DNA of 64,000 nt from Lineus longissimus (lineage: Eukaryota; Nemertea; Pilidiophora; Heteronemertea; Lineidae). Of the stretch, positions 22,135 to 31,254 are shown piece after piece (the first letter of the stretch is position 1; every line of letters begins with the position of its first letter). The position numbers were made by a program, and so were the translations under genes. The DNA lies in assembly GCF_910592395.1 (NCBI RefSeq), contig NC_088321.1, forward strand, positions 8,062,001-8,126,000, given 5' to 3'. The notes beneath the pieces were generated by a model, which saw only the letters and a list, made by a program, of their open reading frames with translations, did not search any database and had not been told where the DNA came from.

Positions 22135-24038
22135 ATGAAACGGCCAGTGGCCATTGTGCTCACCGTATAGATATTTGGTGCTTTGAAATTCATCCAGATT
22201 AAGAAACATTGTACATGTATAGTATATAGGTCAAACCAATGTGATGTATCGTTGCTTGGAGTAAGTACCATAAGAATATCATCAAAAACAAGTCACTAAT
22301 ATTATAAACGAGATATTGCACTTTTTACCTATTTTAGTTTTGGCCTCTTGGTGGCCGAGTTGAGTACCAGATCAGATCGAAATTCGGTGTCCGAGGTAAC
22401 ATGACGTAGGGAGTCATGTGTACCAACTTTCAAGTTCATAGCTTTAGTGGTTAAGAAACGTGCCATAGTTACAATCAAACGACCAATTTACACCATTTGA
22501 CCTCTGTGACCTTGAAAAGCAGGTCAGATCAAAAACACATGATATGTGATGTATCCCTGCTAGGAAAATCTACCATAAAAATGTTATTGAAAACGAATCA
22601 CTAATAAGCGAGATATCACACTTCCTAGGTTTTCACTTTTGGCCCCTTGGTGGCCAAGTCTAGAATCAGACCGGACTGAAATTCAGGGTCAGAGGTCAGT
22701 TGACCTATGGGGTCCTCTGGACAAAGTCTCAAGTTCATAGCCTTAGGGGTTAACAAACGTTCCACAGTTACGCTCAAATGGCCAATTTACACCATTTGAC
22801 CTCTGTGATAAAGGAGCTTCATGGCCTAGTGGTTAACACTGCTGGCCACCACGCAATAGGGCCCGGGTTCGATCCCGGGGAGAACCCATGATCGTATGTC
22901 TGGATGAACCGGCGTGGCTTTCAAGGAACTAAAATTCCTGGCTCTTCACAGTCCTTCGAATGAGACTCAAAACCGAGGTTCCTTGTACCTGGTGTCTATG
23001 CCAGGGCAAGCTAAGGCCCCACCAAGTGAGAAACATGAGTAGCTTGCGCGGACTCTATCTCTCTCTCGCAAAAGTCGGACCACTAGGCCAATAAACCCAA
23101 TTGGCGCCTAACCGTAGTGGCACGCAGGATACGCTCATCCCGCCTTGGAGGAGGATTACTCCTAGGAGAATGACCCCTTCAAGTGCAGAGCGAACGCTGA
23201 AGAAGAAGAAAAAGACGAAGAAGAAGAAGACCTCTGTGACCTTGACAAGTATGTCAAATCAAAAACCCGTATCATATGTGATGTATCCTTGCTAAGAGTA
23301 TCTACCATAAAATTTTTACCAAAAATTATCAGTAATAAGCGAGATATGGCACTATTCAAATTTTTGGTTTTGGCCCCCTGGTGGCAAAGTTAAGAATCAG
23401 ACCAGACCGAAAATCAGTGTCACAGGTCCTCTGACCTAGGGGGGTCATGTGTACCAAGTTTAAAGTTCATAGCTTTAGTGGTTAAGAAACGTGCCATATT
23501 TACACACAAACGGCCAATTCATACAATTTGACCTCTGTGACCTTGAAAAGTACGCCACATCGACCTGATTTTTTGTCAACATGTAGAGCTACGTAACAGG
23601 TGTCTACATACCAAATTTAAAGACTATAGGACGAATAAAGACAAAACGTGCCTCTATCGGTGAAATTTTAGAGTTTGACCTCTGTGACCTTGAAAAGTAG
23701 GTCAAATCAAAAACCCGTATGAAATGTGATGTATCCTTGCTAGGGGTACCCACCATAAAATTTTTGTCAAAAACAAATCAGTAATAAATGAGATATTGCA
23801 CATTTTAACTTTTCGGTTTTAGCCCCCTGGTGGCAAAGTCAAGAATCAGACCGCTGTGAAATTCAGTGTCAGGGTACATATGACCTTGAGAATGATGTAT
23901 ATAAAGTTTCAGGTACATAGCACAAGCGGTTAAGAAACGTGCCACAGGATACCACGACGACAGCGGACGACGACGACAACAGCGGACGACGACGACGACG
24001 GACACTGCGGTATCGTATAGACCCCCCTACGGTGAGCC
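22135..24038 (+). repeat. Dominant repeat, full-length copy (1.9 kb) containing a SINE
   Basis: Left end at 22,135, right end CCTACGGTGAGCC at 24,026-24,038, and an (ACG)n-rich tail at 23,954-24,003. A tRNA-SINE interrupts the 'GACCTCTGTGACCTTGA' block at 22,809. One internal unit near 23,560-23,670 is divergent. Confidence 0.9.
22809..23228 (+). mobile_element. tRNA-derived SINE with 11-bp target duplication
   Basis: The 5' head has a pol III A box (TGGCCTAGTGG) and B box (GGGTTCGATCC). A tRNA-unrelated body follows, with a (GAA)n-rich 3' tail. GACCTCTGTGA is duplicated on both sides (22,798-22,808 and 23,229-23,239), so the insertion went into a dominant-repeat unit and is younger than it. 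Confidence 0.9.
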
Positions 24039-24350
24039 AACAAGTGTACCACAGAGTGACATCGTACTAGGAAACAATCTATGAGCAAGGCAAATTGACT
24101 GGTAACTTAAAGTTGCTTGGTGGAGCTGTAGAGGCAATACACGTTATTTATTTCTTTCACTTGAGACTGCACCGTGATCATTAAACTGATGCAGTGATAT
24201 GACTTTGTGCTTTATTTCTATAGCGGAAGACCACCAAAATAGCTTTTCAGATCGGCGACAAAAATCAAAGGGCACCTACCACTCCCACAGAAAATGTGCT
24301 TGCCAACATTATGTACAAGGGGATATGTCCGACAGACACAAAAGGCCTAC

Positions 24351-24416
24351 CTCATTATTCAGGATAACGGCATCCTCGTGATCATCTTTATCCTCATCAG
24401 ACATAGATATTAGCTC
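24351..24416 (-). CDS. Exon 7, acidic
   Basis: 66 bp, phase 0 both ends. Acceptor TCTTTGCTTTAG, donor AATGAG|GTAGGC. It encodes 'ELISMSDEDKDDHEDAVILN' then 'NE'. The 'LNNE|GTA' end resembles the end of the exon at 27,467-27,554, suggesting that exons were duplicated within the gene. Confidence 0.6.
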
Positions 24417-24451
24417 CTAAAGCAAAGACGGATAAAATGAAAAGATAGCTT

Positions 24452-24760
24452 CTGACAGCCTCATGTGATAGCCTGGTGGTCAACACTGCTGGTTATCCCG
24501 CAATAGGGCCCAGGTTTGATTCTGGGGAGAACTCAGGATTGATCCTTCAAAAAGACTTAAAACAAAGGTTCCTTGTATCTGGTGTATATACCTGAAAGAC
24601 CCCACCAAGTGACAAACATGAGCAGCCTGCGTGGACTCTACCTCTGGGCATTAGCCAAAGTCCGAGTCACGCCACCGCACATTCTGCCTTGAAGGGGGAT
24701 TACTCCCTAGAGAAAATCACCTCCAAGTGCTCAATGCCGAATCAATGTTAAATTCCATTC
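24452..24760 (+). mobile_element. Older copy of the same tRNA-SINE
   Basis: Head 'TAGCCTGGTGGTCAACACTG' and 'CAGGTTTGATTCTGGGG', then a shared body ('GGTTCCTTGTATCTGGTG', 'CCCACCAAGTGACAAACATG'). It aligns with 22,820-23,190 with many substitutions and a deletion. The A and B boxes are degenerate. Confidence 0.75.
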
Positions 24761-25057
24761 GTCATGAAGAATGATCAACCTCTGGATGAAAGCACTGTTC
24801 CTTTAATTTGTACAGCCTTTTAAAAAGGCCTCCGGCATAATGAATAAAAGCTAACCATTTTTAACCATAATGTTGAAGGTTTGTAAAGTGTCTAAAGTTA
24901 TAATCTCTCATCATGAACAGTGATGAAGACTTTCTTTGTTTCAGAATGAATACCTTTGTTGTCGTTCAAAACATAGAGCACAGAAGTCATCAACTGTGAC
25001 AAACGTCGAGCATGACTAATAATACCAATCCAGAAAAAAACAGGGTCGAATACTTAC

Positions 25058-25156
25058 ACTCACACTCACAGTGGATGCATTCGATGCATGCAGCACTTCA
25101 GTAGCAGTGGCGGTTGGCGAACTCGGCTGCAGTCCAGGGATATTTTGAGTGGTAGG
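25058..25156 (-). CDS. Exon 6, Ser/Thr/Pro-rich
   Basis: 99 bp, phase 0 both ends. Acceptor CTATATGTTTCCAG, then 'PTTQNIPGLQPSSPTATATE' and 'VLHASNASTVSVS', with donor GTAAGT at 25,057-25,052. Tandem GTGAGT motifs just inside the exon end give alternative in-frame donors 6 and 12 bases earlier. Confidence 0.55.
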
Positions 25157-25460
25157 CTGGAAACATATAGAAGTTTAGTCAGTCCCAAGGGTGTAGTTAT
25201 AATTTTGATATAATTGAGGTTCTACTGTACTTGCAATGAGCCTGTTTAATGTTCTTGTCCCTATGAAAACTACTCACTGACATCAAACTAAAACACACAA
25301 CTGCTTTACTATAAAACAAAGTGCAACATCGAAGTCCATCATTGTAGATGGTCGATGAGTACATGGCAACATGGATCCTACAGGAGAAGCTCAGCCGCAT
25401 GTTTGTTGCTTCTGCCTAACAAGCGGACAGAAGGTTATAGAAATACTAGTATTCACTTAC

Positions 25461-26338
25461 AAGTCGACTACGAAAGACTACTGGTGTTGATGATCCAAGT
25501 TGGCTACCAGAGGCTGCTGTTGTTGATGACCCAAGTTGACTACCAGAGGCTGCTGGTGTTGATAACCCAAGGCCAAGTTGACTGCCAGCGGCTGCTGGTG
25601 TTGATGACCCATGTTAACTGCCAGAGGCTGCTGGTGTTGATGACCCATGTTGACTACCAGAGGCTGCTGGTGTTGATAACCCAAGGCCAAGTTGACTGCC
25701 AGAGGCTGCTGGTGTTGATGACCCATGTTGACTACCAGAGGCTGCTGGTGCGATGACCCAAGTCGACTACCAGAGGCTGCTGGTGTTGATGACCCATGTT
25801 GACTACCAGAGGCTGCTGGTGTTGATAACCCAAGGCCAAGGTGACTGACAGAGGCTGCTGGTGTTGATGACCCATGTTGACTACCAGAGGCTGCTGGTGT
25901 TGATAACCCAAGGCCAAGTTGACTGCCAGAGGCTGCTGGTGTTGATGACCCATGTTGACTACCAGAGGCTGCTGGTGCGATGACCCAAGTCGACTACCAG
26001 AGGCTGCTGGTGTTGATGACCCATGTTGACTACCAGAGGCTGCTGGTGTTGATAACCCAAGGCCAAGGTGACTGACAGAGGCTGCTGGTGTTGATGACCC
26101 ATGTTGACTACCAGAGGCTGCTGGTGCGATGACCCAAGTCGACTACCAGAGGCTGCTGGTATTGATGACCCAAGGCCAAGTTGACTGCCAGAGGCTGCTG
26201 GTGTTGATAACCCAAGGCCAAGTTGACTGCCAGAGGCTGCTGGTGTTGATGACCCATGTTGACTGCCAGAGGCTGCTGGTGCGATGACCCAAGTCGACTA
26301 CCAGAGGCTGCTGGTATTGATGACCGAGGTCGAAATAA
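25461..26338 (-). pseudogene. Exon 5: minisatellite exon encoding Pro/Ala/Ser/Gly repeats
   Basis: The acceptor TTGTTTTTTTCAG is before 26,338 and the donor CGACTT|GTAAGTG after 25,461. Nearly the whole exon is a tandem array with 36-bp units ('TPAASGSQHGSS' in the frame set by the acceptor and donor) and 42-bp units ('TPAASGSQLGLGLS'), both multiples of three. Four 35-bp units (near 25,745, 25,978, 26,125 and 26,279) each lack one base and shift the frame. Exon length is 878, which equals a multiple of three minus four. The ends of the exon read 'LFRPRSSIPAASGSRLGSS' and 'TPVVFRSRL' in the same phase. The out-of-frame reading gives His/Gln-rich peptides, which I think are artefacts. Confidence 0.65.
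25478..26330. repeat. VNTR minisatellite, 35/36/42-bp units
   Basis: About two dozen units built on 'CCAGAGGCTGCTGGTGTTGA'. Unit types are interspersed in higher-order blocks (for example the sequence of unit types at 25,720-25,970 recurs at 25,960-26,120), implying recent multi-unit duplications. Confidence 0.95.
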
Positions 26339-26582
26339 CTGAAAAAAACAATGAAATACAATTAATGCCAAGATTAATCCCACAAGCAGTTTTAATAAAG
26401 TGGCCATGAAAGTCAAGATACTGGTAATTGTACATGGAGAACTGTTGGTTGGGTCAAGTGCATGGCAATGTGGATTTCAACTCGGGTCAAGTGCCATAAT
26501 ATAAGCTGAAGTTGATTGTTGCCTCTGTCTGACAAGTTGACTGACAGTTCCAGGTTTGATGAGAACAAATACTTACTTACAG

Positions 26583-26635
26583 ACCACTACCAGATGCGCT
26601 GCTGGTGTTCAGGACCTAGACTGTGAGTGTGATGA
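26583..26635 (-). pseudogene. Candidate exon 4, one minisatellite-like unit
   Basis: Acceptor TTTTCTGATTTCAG and donor GGTCT|GTAAGTAAG flank a segment that aligns with the 3' end of exon 5 ('ACACCAGCAGC..TCTGGTAGT'). All frames are closed by a stop or indel, so it is an ancestral exon unit that has decayed, or is skipped. Confidence 0.4.
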
Positions 26636-27466
26636 CTGAAATCAGAAAATTTAGCGAAAAATTAACCACAATTATTTAAGGGATGAAAAGTCTAGAGCCA
26701 GGTCATCAGCCCCGAAAGTTTTGGCATCAAAGTAGGGCCTACAGCCCTTTTCCCACAGGTCACAAATCAGGGGAATATTGCTTAAGTTTCCAGCCAGCCA
26801 GCCTGTTAAGATTTTAGCATAGTTTCTGCATTCAGAGACAAGACCACTAATGAATATTCATAGGTTGGAGGGTCGAGGCCTATCAATTAGACGAGTGCAT
26901 GTTTTTAATTCTCAAGTACATATTTGGAGAGGTATTGAAAAAATATTTGCTGTGGCAAGTCTACAGATATAAAGAAATTATTTGATAAAAAAATTAATTT
27001 TGAATTTTGCTAATTGGGTAATAGGGGGCGGGTTTTGAGTTTTTTCTGCCAGTTGGCTGGAAAGAGTGGAAATATCAAAGTCTGTCTAATTTGTTGATTA
27101 TCAAAAAATTTCCGTGGTCAACTACCAGTTTATTTTTCACCATTTACTTGCCCAACTGTCCGGAATAACATAATCTAAATTTCAGATTCACAACCCCACG
27201 TAGTATTTGATGCGTCGCGGTCAAACATTGACAATTTAACTGCTAAAAGGCTTAAAAAATCAATTGTGGTCTTGTCTCTTCATCAGATGTTGACAAAATG
27301 TCTGCAAAGATGGCCGCCTTTTAAGGAGCTTAGAAAGAAGTAAATAAAAATGCAATGATTTTTGCTGTGACAAGTCATGTTGTCATGGCATCAAAGAACA
27401 CACGTTTCGTCGTTCAAGCTAAATGAATTGAACAGTACACCCCCACAAACAGGAGGGAACAATTAC

Positions 27467-27554
27467 CTCATTATTTCAATGCGGCAGTCTCAGTCTTGGT
27501 CTGGCTATTGGCCTGGGTCTGGTTACTTGTACAATGTACCTGCTGGGATGGAAC
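27467..27554 (-). pseudogene. Candidate exon 3, Gln/Thr-rich, one-base insertion
   Basis: Acceptor TTTTGTAATTTTAG, then 'VPSQQVHCTSNQTQANSQTK' and 'TETAALK' followed by TAA just before the donor GAG|GTAATT. 88 bp is one more than 29 codons. Removing one A from 'TTGAAATAATGAG' gives the 'LNNE|' ending of exon 7 in phase 0, so an insertion is the simplest explanation. Confidence 0.4.
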
Positions 27555-27874
27555 CTAAAATTACAAAACAATTGTTAGTACATGCAGCGACCCTTATCAT
27601 AAATAGCAAATATTTTTCTACTTTTCTACATTTTATCTTTAATTGATAACTTTTACGAACAATGGTGTATTAATTAGTGCTGGCATGCAAGATAAACATA
27701 AAACTAAATGCAGCTGAGAAGACATAAGCTGGCTTTAAAAGATGGAACAACTGGTCCAGGTAGAAGAAAATATGGGGCAATGGATGCAGATGTTCTTGGT
27801 GGCCCTCTTCTTGCAGGATTCCTCTTTGGCTTCTTTTTTGGGGGTTGTACGTGTGGCAAATAACAGTCACTCAC

Positions 27875-27933
27875 ACTCGCAATAGCTTTTTTCAGGTTAC
27901 TCTCAAAATCACCCAGGTCAGAACTGTCGGACA
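27875..27933 (-). CDS. Exon 2, N-terminal acidic segment with split start codon
   Basis: Acceptor TTTTTTGCAG, donor GCGAGT|GTGAGT. It begins with TG; the candidate upstream exon ends in A, so splicing would create ATG across the junction, followed by 'SDSSDLGDFESNLKKAIAS'. Phase 0 out. An alternative is that the frame continues from an upstream codon in exon 1, which is also open for a stretch. Confidence 0.45.
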
Positions 27934-28773
27934 CTGCAAAAAAGATCAGAAAATATTAAAGAGTTTTTTTACACAAAACAATTTGTGACCCACTACAGCA
28001 AAATCAGTCGCACGTCACTTCGAGCTTGACAAGTTGAGAAAGATTGGTTGTTCATTTCACTATAGTCTGCCTTTTGTGAAATCTGAGTGTATCAATTTCT
28101 TGTAATATGTCCTGGTGTCATTTTAGGCTCATCTTCTGGGCGACATGCGACCCATTTTGCTGTGGTGGGCCACATTTTATTGAGAATGACAAGTTCATAG
28201 GCCTGTCTCTTGAGCCATTGTGTACATCAATGGCAGTGACATCATTCATTCATTGCCCGTGAAAACATTATTTTAGCAATGGTTCCTGTGGTACATGCCA
28301 TGCATCTGGAATCCCACACATGTCATATCGACATGTATTGTATTTTGTAGGCCTACTCTCTGTGACAACTGACATGCATTAATAACCATTAATGCATTAT
28401 TACACTTTCAAATGGACACTTGTTAATGATTATGTTATGACCATCAATCATAAATCATGAAGATATGGAAGGAAAGCTTGCATAAACTCAGCAAGCTGTC
28501 AGCGTCACTTTGTCCATCCAATAATTCAATCATGTTTCACCCAAAGGAGAAATGTCACCGATACACACTGTATAGGCCTAAAATCTACTGCAGTGCATCA
28601 CGCATGTATCCTTCGATGCTTGTACATAGCCTACACGCAGCTTGCATTGCTTACAGTAGAAATGCAGCGATCTTTTCTTGATTCGGAGCAGTTGTGTGTT
28701 TCCATGCATATTATGTGTAAACACTAGCAAATCACGTTCAAATCACGCAGCAAACATGAAAACTAAAACTTAC

Positions 28774-29006
28774 TTTCGTTCTGTAGCGCTAAACTGACTA
28801 CATCCGATCTGCACAGCTGACAGCATGCACGGGATGAACTGCGCGCGCTTAAACAAAACCGACGGGTTCACTGCGCATGTGGAGTAATGAAAGCTCCTCA
28901 TCTCCCACTCAACCTCTCCCCCAGATGAATCATGCGTGTTCCGCTGTGGAGACGTGGTAAAAAGACGATGCGTTGTAAGGAACGTAATCAGCGCCTCTAG
29001 TGTCAA
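28774..29006 (-). promoter_or_regulatory. Candidate 5' exon and CpG-containing upstream region
   Basis: A consensus donor (GAACGAAA|GTAAGT) ends the exon at 28,774. Upstream sequence is richer in CpG (GCGCGCGC near 28,838, GACGGG near 28,860) than the AT-rich surroundings, as expected for a first exon. No TATA box was assigned. Confidence 0.35.
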
Positions 29007-29217
29007 GATTGGGTTTCTAGCACATGGATTGGAAACTAGATTTTATAAGAAATAACATGGTCTTTTTCAATAAAAACTAGGTTTTGATGAAGACATAACA
29101 TGGTTTTATTCCACAAAACCAATTTTCCTTCTACGTATTGAAGAAGCATAGGTATAATTATTTTTAAACATAGTTCTCTTGTAAAAAAACAATTGGGTTT
29201 TGATCAAGAAAACATGG

Positions 29218-30490
29218 CATGAGGAAACTATGGCAAGCCAAAGCGGAATTTATTCAAGACCGTGGAATTACTATTCAAGAAGTTAAATATATGTTCAAGA
29301 CCAAAATATGTTCAATCCTGAATCAAATATTGTCAACCTTGAATCAAATATTGTCAACCTTGAATCAAATATTGTCAACCTTGAACAAAATATATTCAAC
29401 CTTGAACAAAATATATTCCCTTGAACAAAATATATTCAAGACTCACGTGACCATATTCAAGACGCACGTGACCACAAAAATTGATGACGTAGTTGCTCAT
29501 GTTTTGATGCTTTACGGACTTTCCCGAACCCGCGTCCGGACTTTCCCGAACCCATGGTACTTGTGTTGCGTTTCGGAGCTCGAATTGTTCGCACGAGGTT
29601 TTGACACATGGTTGTACACGTACCTAGCCGCCTACACCTGACATGTACTGTAATCCTACACATCATGACATGGATGCCGAGTGAATGTCAGAGTCGATAC
29701 ATGTTTCACAGACATATCAGGCAAATTATAGGTTCAAAATGCGCAATGCCTGTCGTGAAACAGAACGCATCGGAAGTACCACAGATTCTACGCTCTACGT
29801 CATCAATTTTGTGGTCACGTGCGTCTTGAATATGGTCACGTGAGTCTTGAATATATTTTGTTCAAGGTTGAATATATTTTGTTCAAGGTTGGACATATTT
29901 TATTCAAGGTTGAACATATTTTATTCAAGGTTGAACATATTTTATTCAAGGTTGAAAACATTTGATTCAAGGTTGAACATATTTTAGTCTTGAACATATA
30001 TTTCCTTCTTGAACTTATATTTAACTCCTTGAATGGTAATTCTAAAGTCTTGAATAAAATTCCGCTTTGGCTTGCCATAGGAAACCAGCCCTGTAAAATA
30101 TTTAGTCGCCCTCCAACTTCAAGCACCCCGCTGATACTACACACAGTGATGATCGGCATATTTACCTTATCTACCTAATGGCCAGCGTAACCAGTGATAA
30201 CACTCGGGCTGATAAGGCAAAATTAGAAGTACATGTAATTTGGTCAACTACAAGGCAACCAGGATGTGATAGCAAGATCGGTTATGTAACAACATATGTT
30301 GACCTCAGCCTTTGGTCGGGCAACTCAGCAGGAGGTTACCTGGCACAGATAAGCTGAGAGCTAAAGTCAATAAACTATTCCTCAGAAACTCTCCCCTCAT
30401 CAAATATCCATCCCCCGTCATCTAAGGCATTTTCCATTAGTTGGTGGGGGATGGTTAGGAGATAATTTTTACAGGGCTGGTTTCCTCATG
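29218..30490. mobile_element. Inverted-repeat element interrupted by a second one
   Basis: Ends CATGAGGAAA and TTTCCTCATG. Deleting the inner element 29,228-30,080 and one copy of GAAA restores a left end, CATGAGGAAACCAGCCCTG, that is the exact reverse complement of the right end (CAGGGCTGGTTTCCTCATG). This gives an uninterrupted element of about 0.42 kb. Confidence 0.8.
29228..30080. mobile_element. Foldback element with long inverted arms and GAAA target duplication
   Basis: Arms of about 270 bp start CTATGGCAAGCCAAAGCGG and contain 21-bp direct repeats of the type 'TTGAACAAAATATATTCAAC', then two CACGTG sites each. The central part is about 300 bp. GAAA flanks both sides. No transposase is encoded. 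A 4-bp duplication is unusual for hAT, MULE or mariner. Confidence 0.8.
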
Positions 30491-31245
30491 GTTTTTATCA
30501 TAAACCAATGCTTTTTCCATACAAACCTAGTGTTCTGGTTTTCTTCTTCTTTGTCGTTTACTAGGCCTGGGTGAGCTCTCGCCATCTATATTTTCAACCT
30601 TACATTATTCTGACTGTGGGCATGCGCACTCGCGCCCCGCAGCCATGGCCGCCTAATCCAAAAGGAGATCTTCCTCAACTTTATTCTATATTTCTGGGTC
30701 AAAGACTTTTGTGACCGTCGTCTGTTGGTTAATATAAATCTAATACGTCTTCTCTCATCGTAATTATCGATAGGAACAGACAAGACTACGCGTACCCTAG
30801 CCTGAGTTCACCCAGGATTCTAGTAGGACTTCACTTCTTCTCGGATTCCATGCTCGGATTCGATTCTAATACAAATATACTTTATATATGGAAACCACTT
30901 GTGTTGTGTGGAGTCAATGTTCTATCCCTTGTTCGGGTCCTAACCCGAACACCTAGTTTCACTGAATAAATTGTGGTTTTCTTCCATAAAAGTAGGTTTT
31001 CTTCCATAAACTACGTTTTTTTAAATTATTAGACATACGGCTTGCCATATACGCTGTAACGTGTAATAGCGTGACTGCGAGGCGATGTTCCATGCTTGGC
31101 ATTGGAGAAGAAAATAGCATCTCCTTTGAAATTGAAGGCCATTCGTTGGTAGGCTGCATGGTTTGCCGGTTATTTTGGCTGTTTTTTAAATTTAGAGTGT
31201 GATTTTGGCCTTTGTACCGGGAGTGCCTGTTGATGACAGAACCTC
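30491..31245. other. Short-motif-repetitive, no gene recognised
   Basis: 'GGTTTTCTTCCATAAA' recurs near 30,980-31,005 and related motifs occur at 29,050-29,110 and 30,490-30,540. No coding evidence. Confidence 0.4.
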
Positions 31246-31254
31246 ATATTAAAG

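Larger units (their letters stand above)
18170..22427. repeat. Two-copy tandem duplication, unit about 2.13 kb
   Basis: About 18,170-20,295 is repeated as about 20,296-22,427. Landmarks are offset by 2,126-2,133 bp (for example GTTACACTCC at 18,211 and 20,337; CCGTGGGTGC at 19,341 and 21,470; ATGAAACGG at 20,002 and 22,135). Divergence is a few per cent by eye, mostly point changes. Both junctions fall in dominant-repeat sequence around 'GGGAGTCATGTGTACCAA', as expected from unequal crossing-over between repeat units. The unit carries one exon of the minus-strand gene, which is therefore present twice. Confidence 0.85.
11490..28774 (-). pseudogene. Decayed multi-exon gene: minisatellite-coiled coil-UBX-like-HECT
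   Basis: At least 13 exons with consensus splice sites lie in order on the minus strand (listed separately). Their joined phases agree from 27.9 kb down to 11.5 kb. The order is an acidic N-terminus, a Pro/Ala/Ser/Gly minisatellite exon, Asp/Glu-rich exons, an 'LLAVQDLEFLQSLASDQGR' segment, an Arg-rich coiled coil, a UBX-like fold, an acidic linker and the N-terminal part of a HECT-type ubiquitin ligase domain. UBX domains usually bind p97/VCP and HECT domains transfer ubiquitin, so the ancestral product would belong to ubiquitin signalling; that is inference. Disabling changes include one inserted A (27,467-27,554), four 35-bp minisatellite units, TAA-TGA (17,017-17,022), TGA (11,950-11,952), TAG (11,734-11,736) and a short T run (11,538-11,544). 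The catalytic Cys end of HECT is not seen. Sequencing error could explain some but hardly all of these. Confidence 0.65.

Noticed and set aside
22815-22890. Functional tRNA gene
   Set aside because: Only the head resembles a tRNA. A long unrelated body, (GAA)n tail and target duplication show it is a SINE.
25478-26330. CRISPR-like array
   Set aside because: There are no unique spacers; units are contiguous, 35-42 bp, and the host is a eukaryote.
25355-26416. ORFs in both strands with His/Gln-rich or Leu-rich 12-residue repeats
   Set aside because: They are alternate-frame readings of the minisatellite. The frame set by the splice sites is the Pro/Ala/Ser/Gly one.
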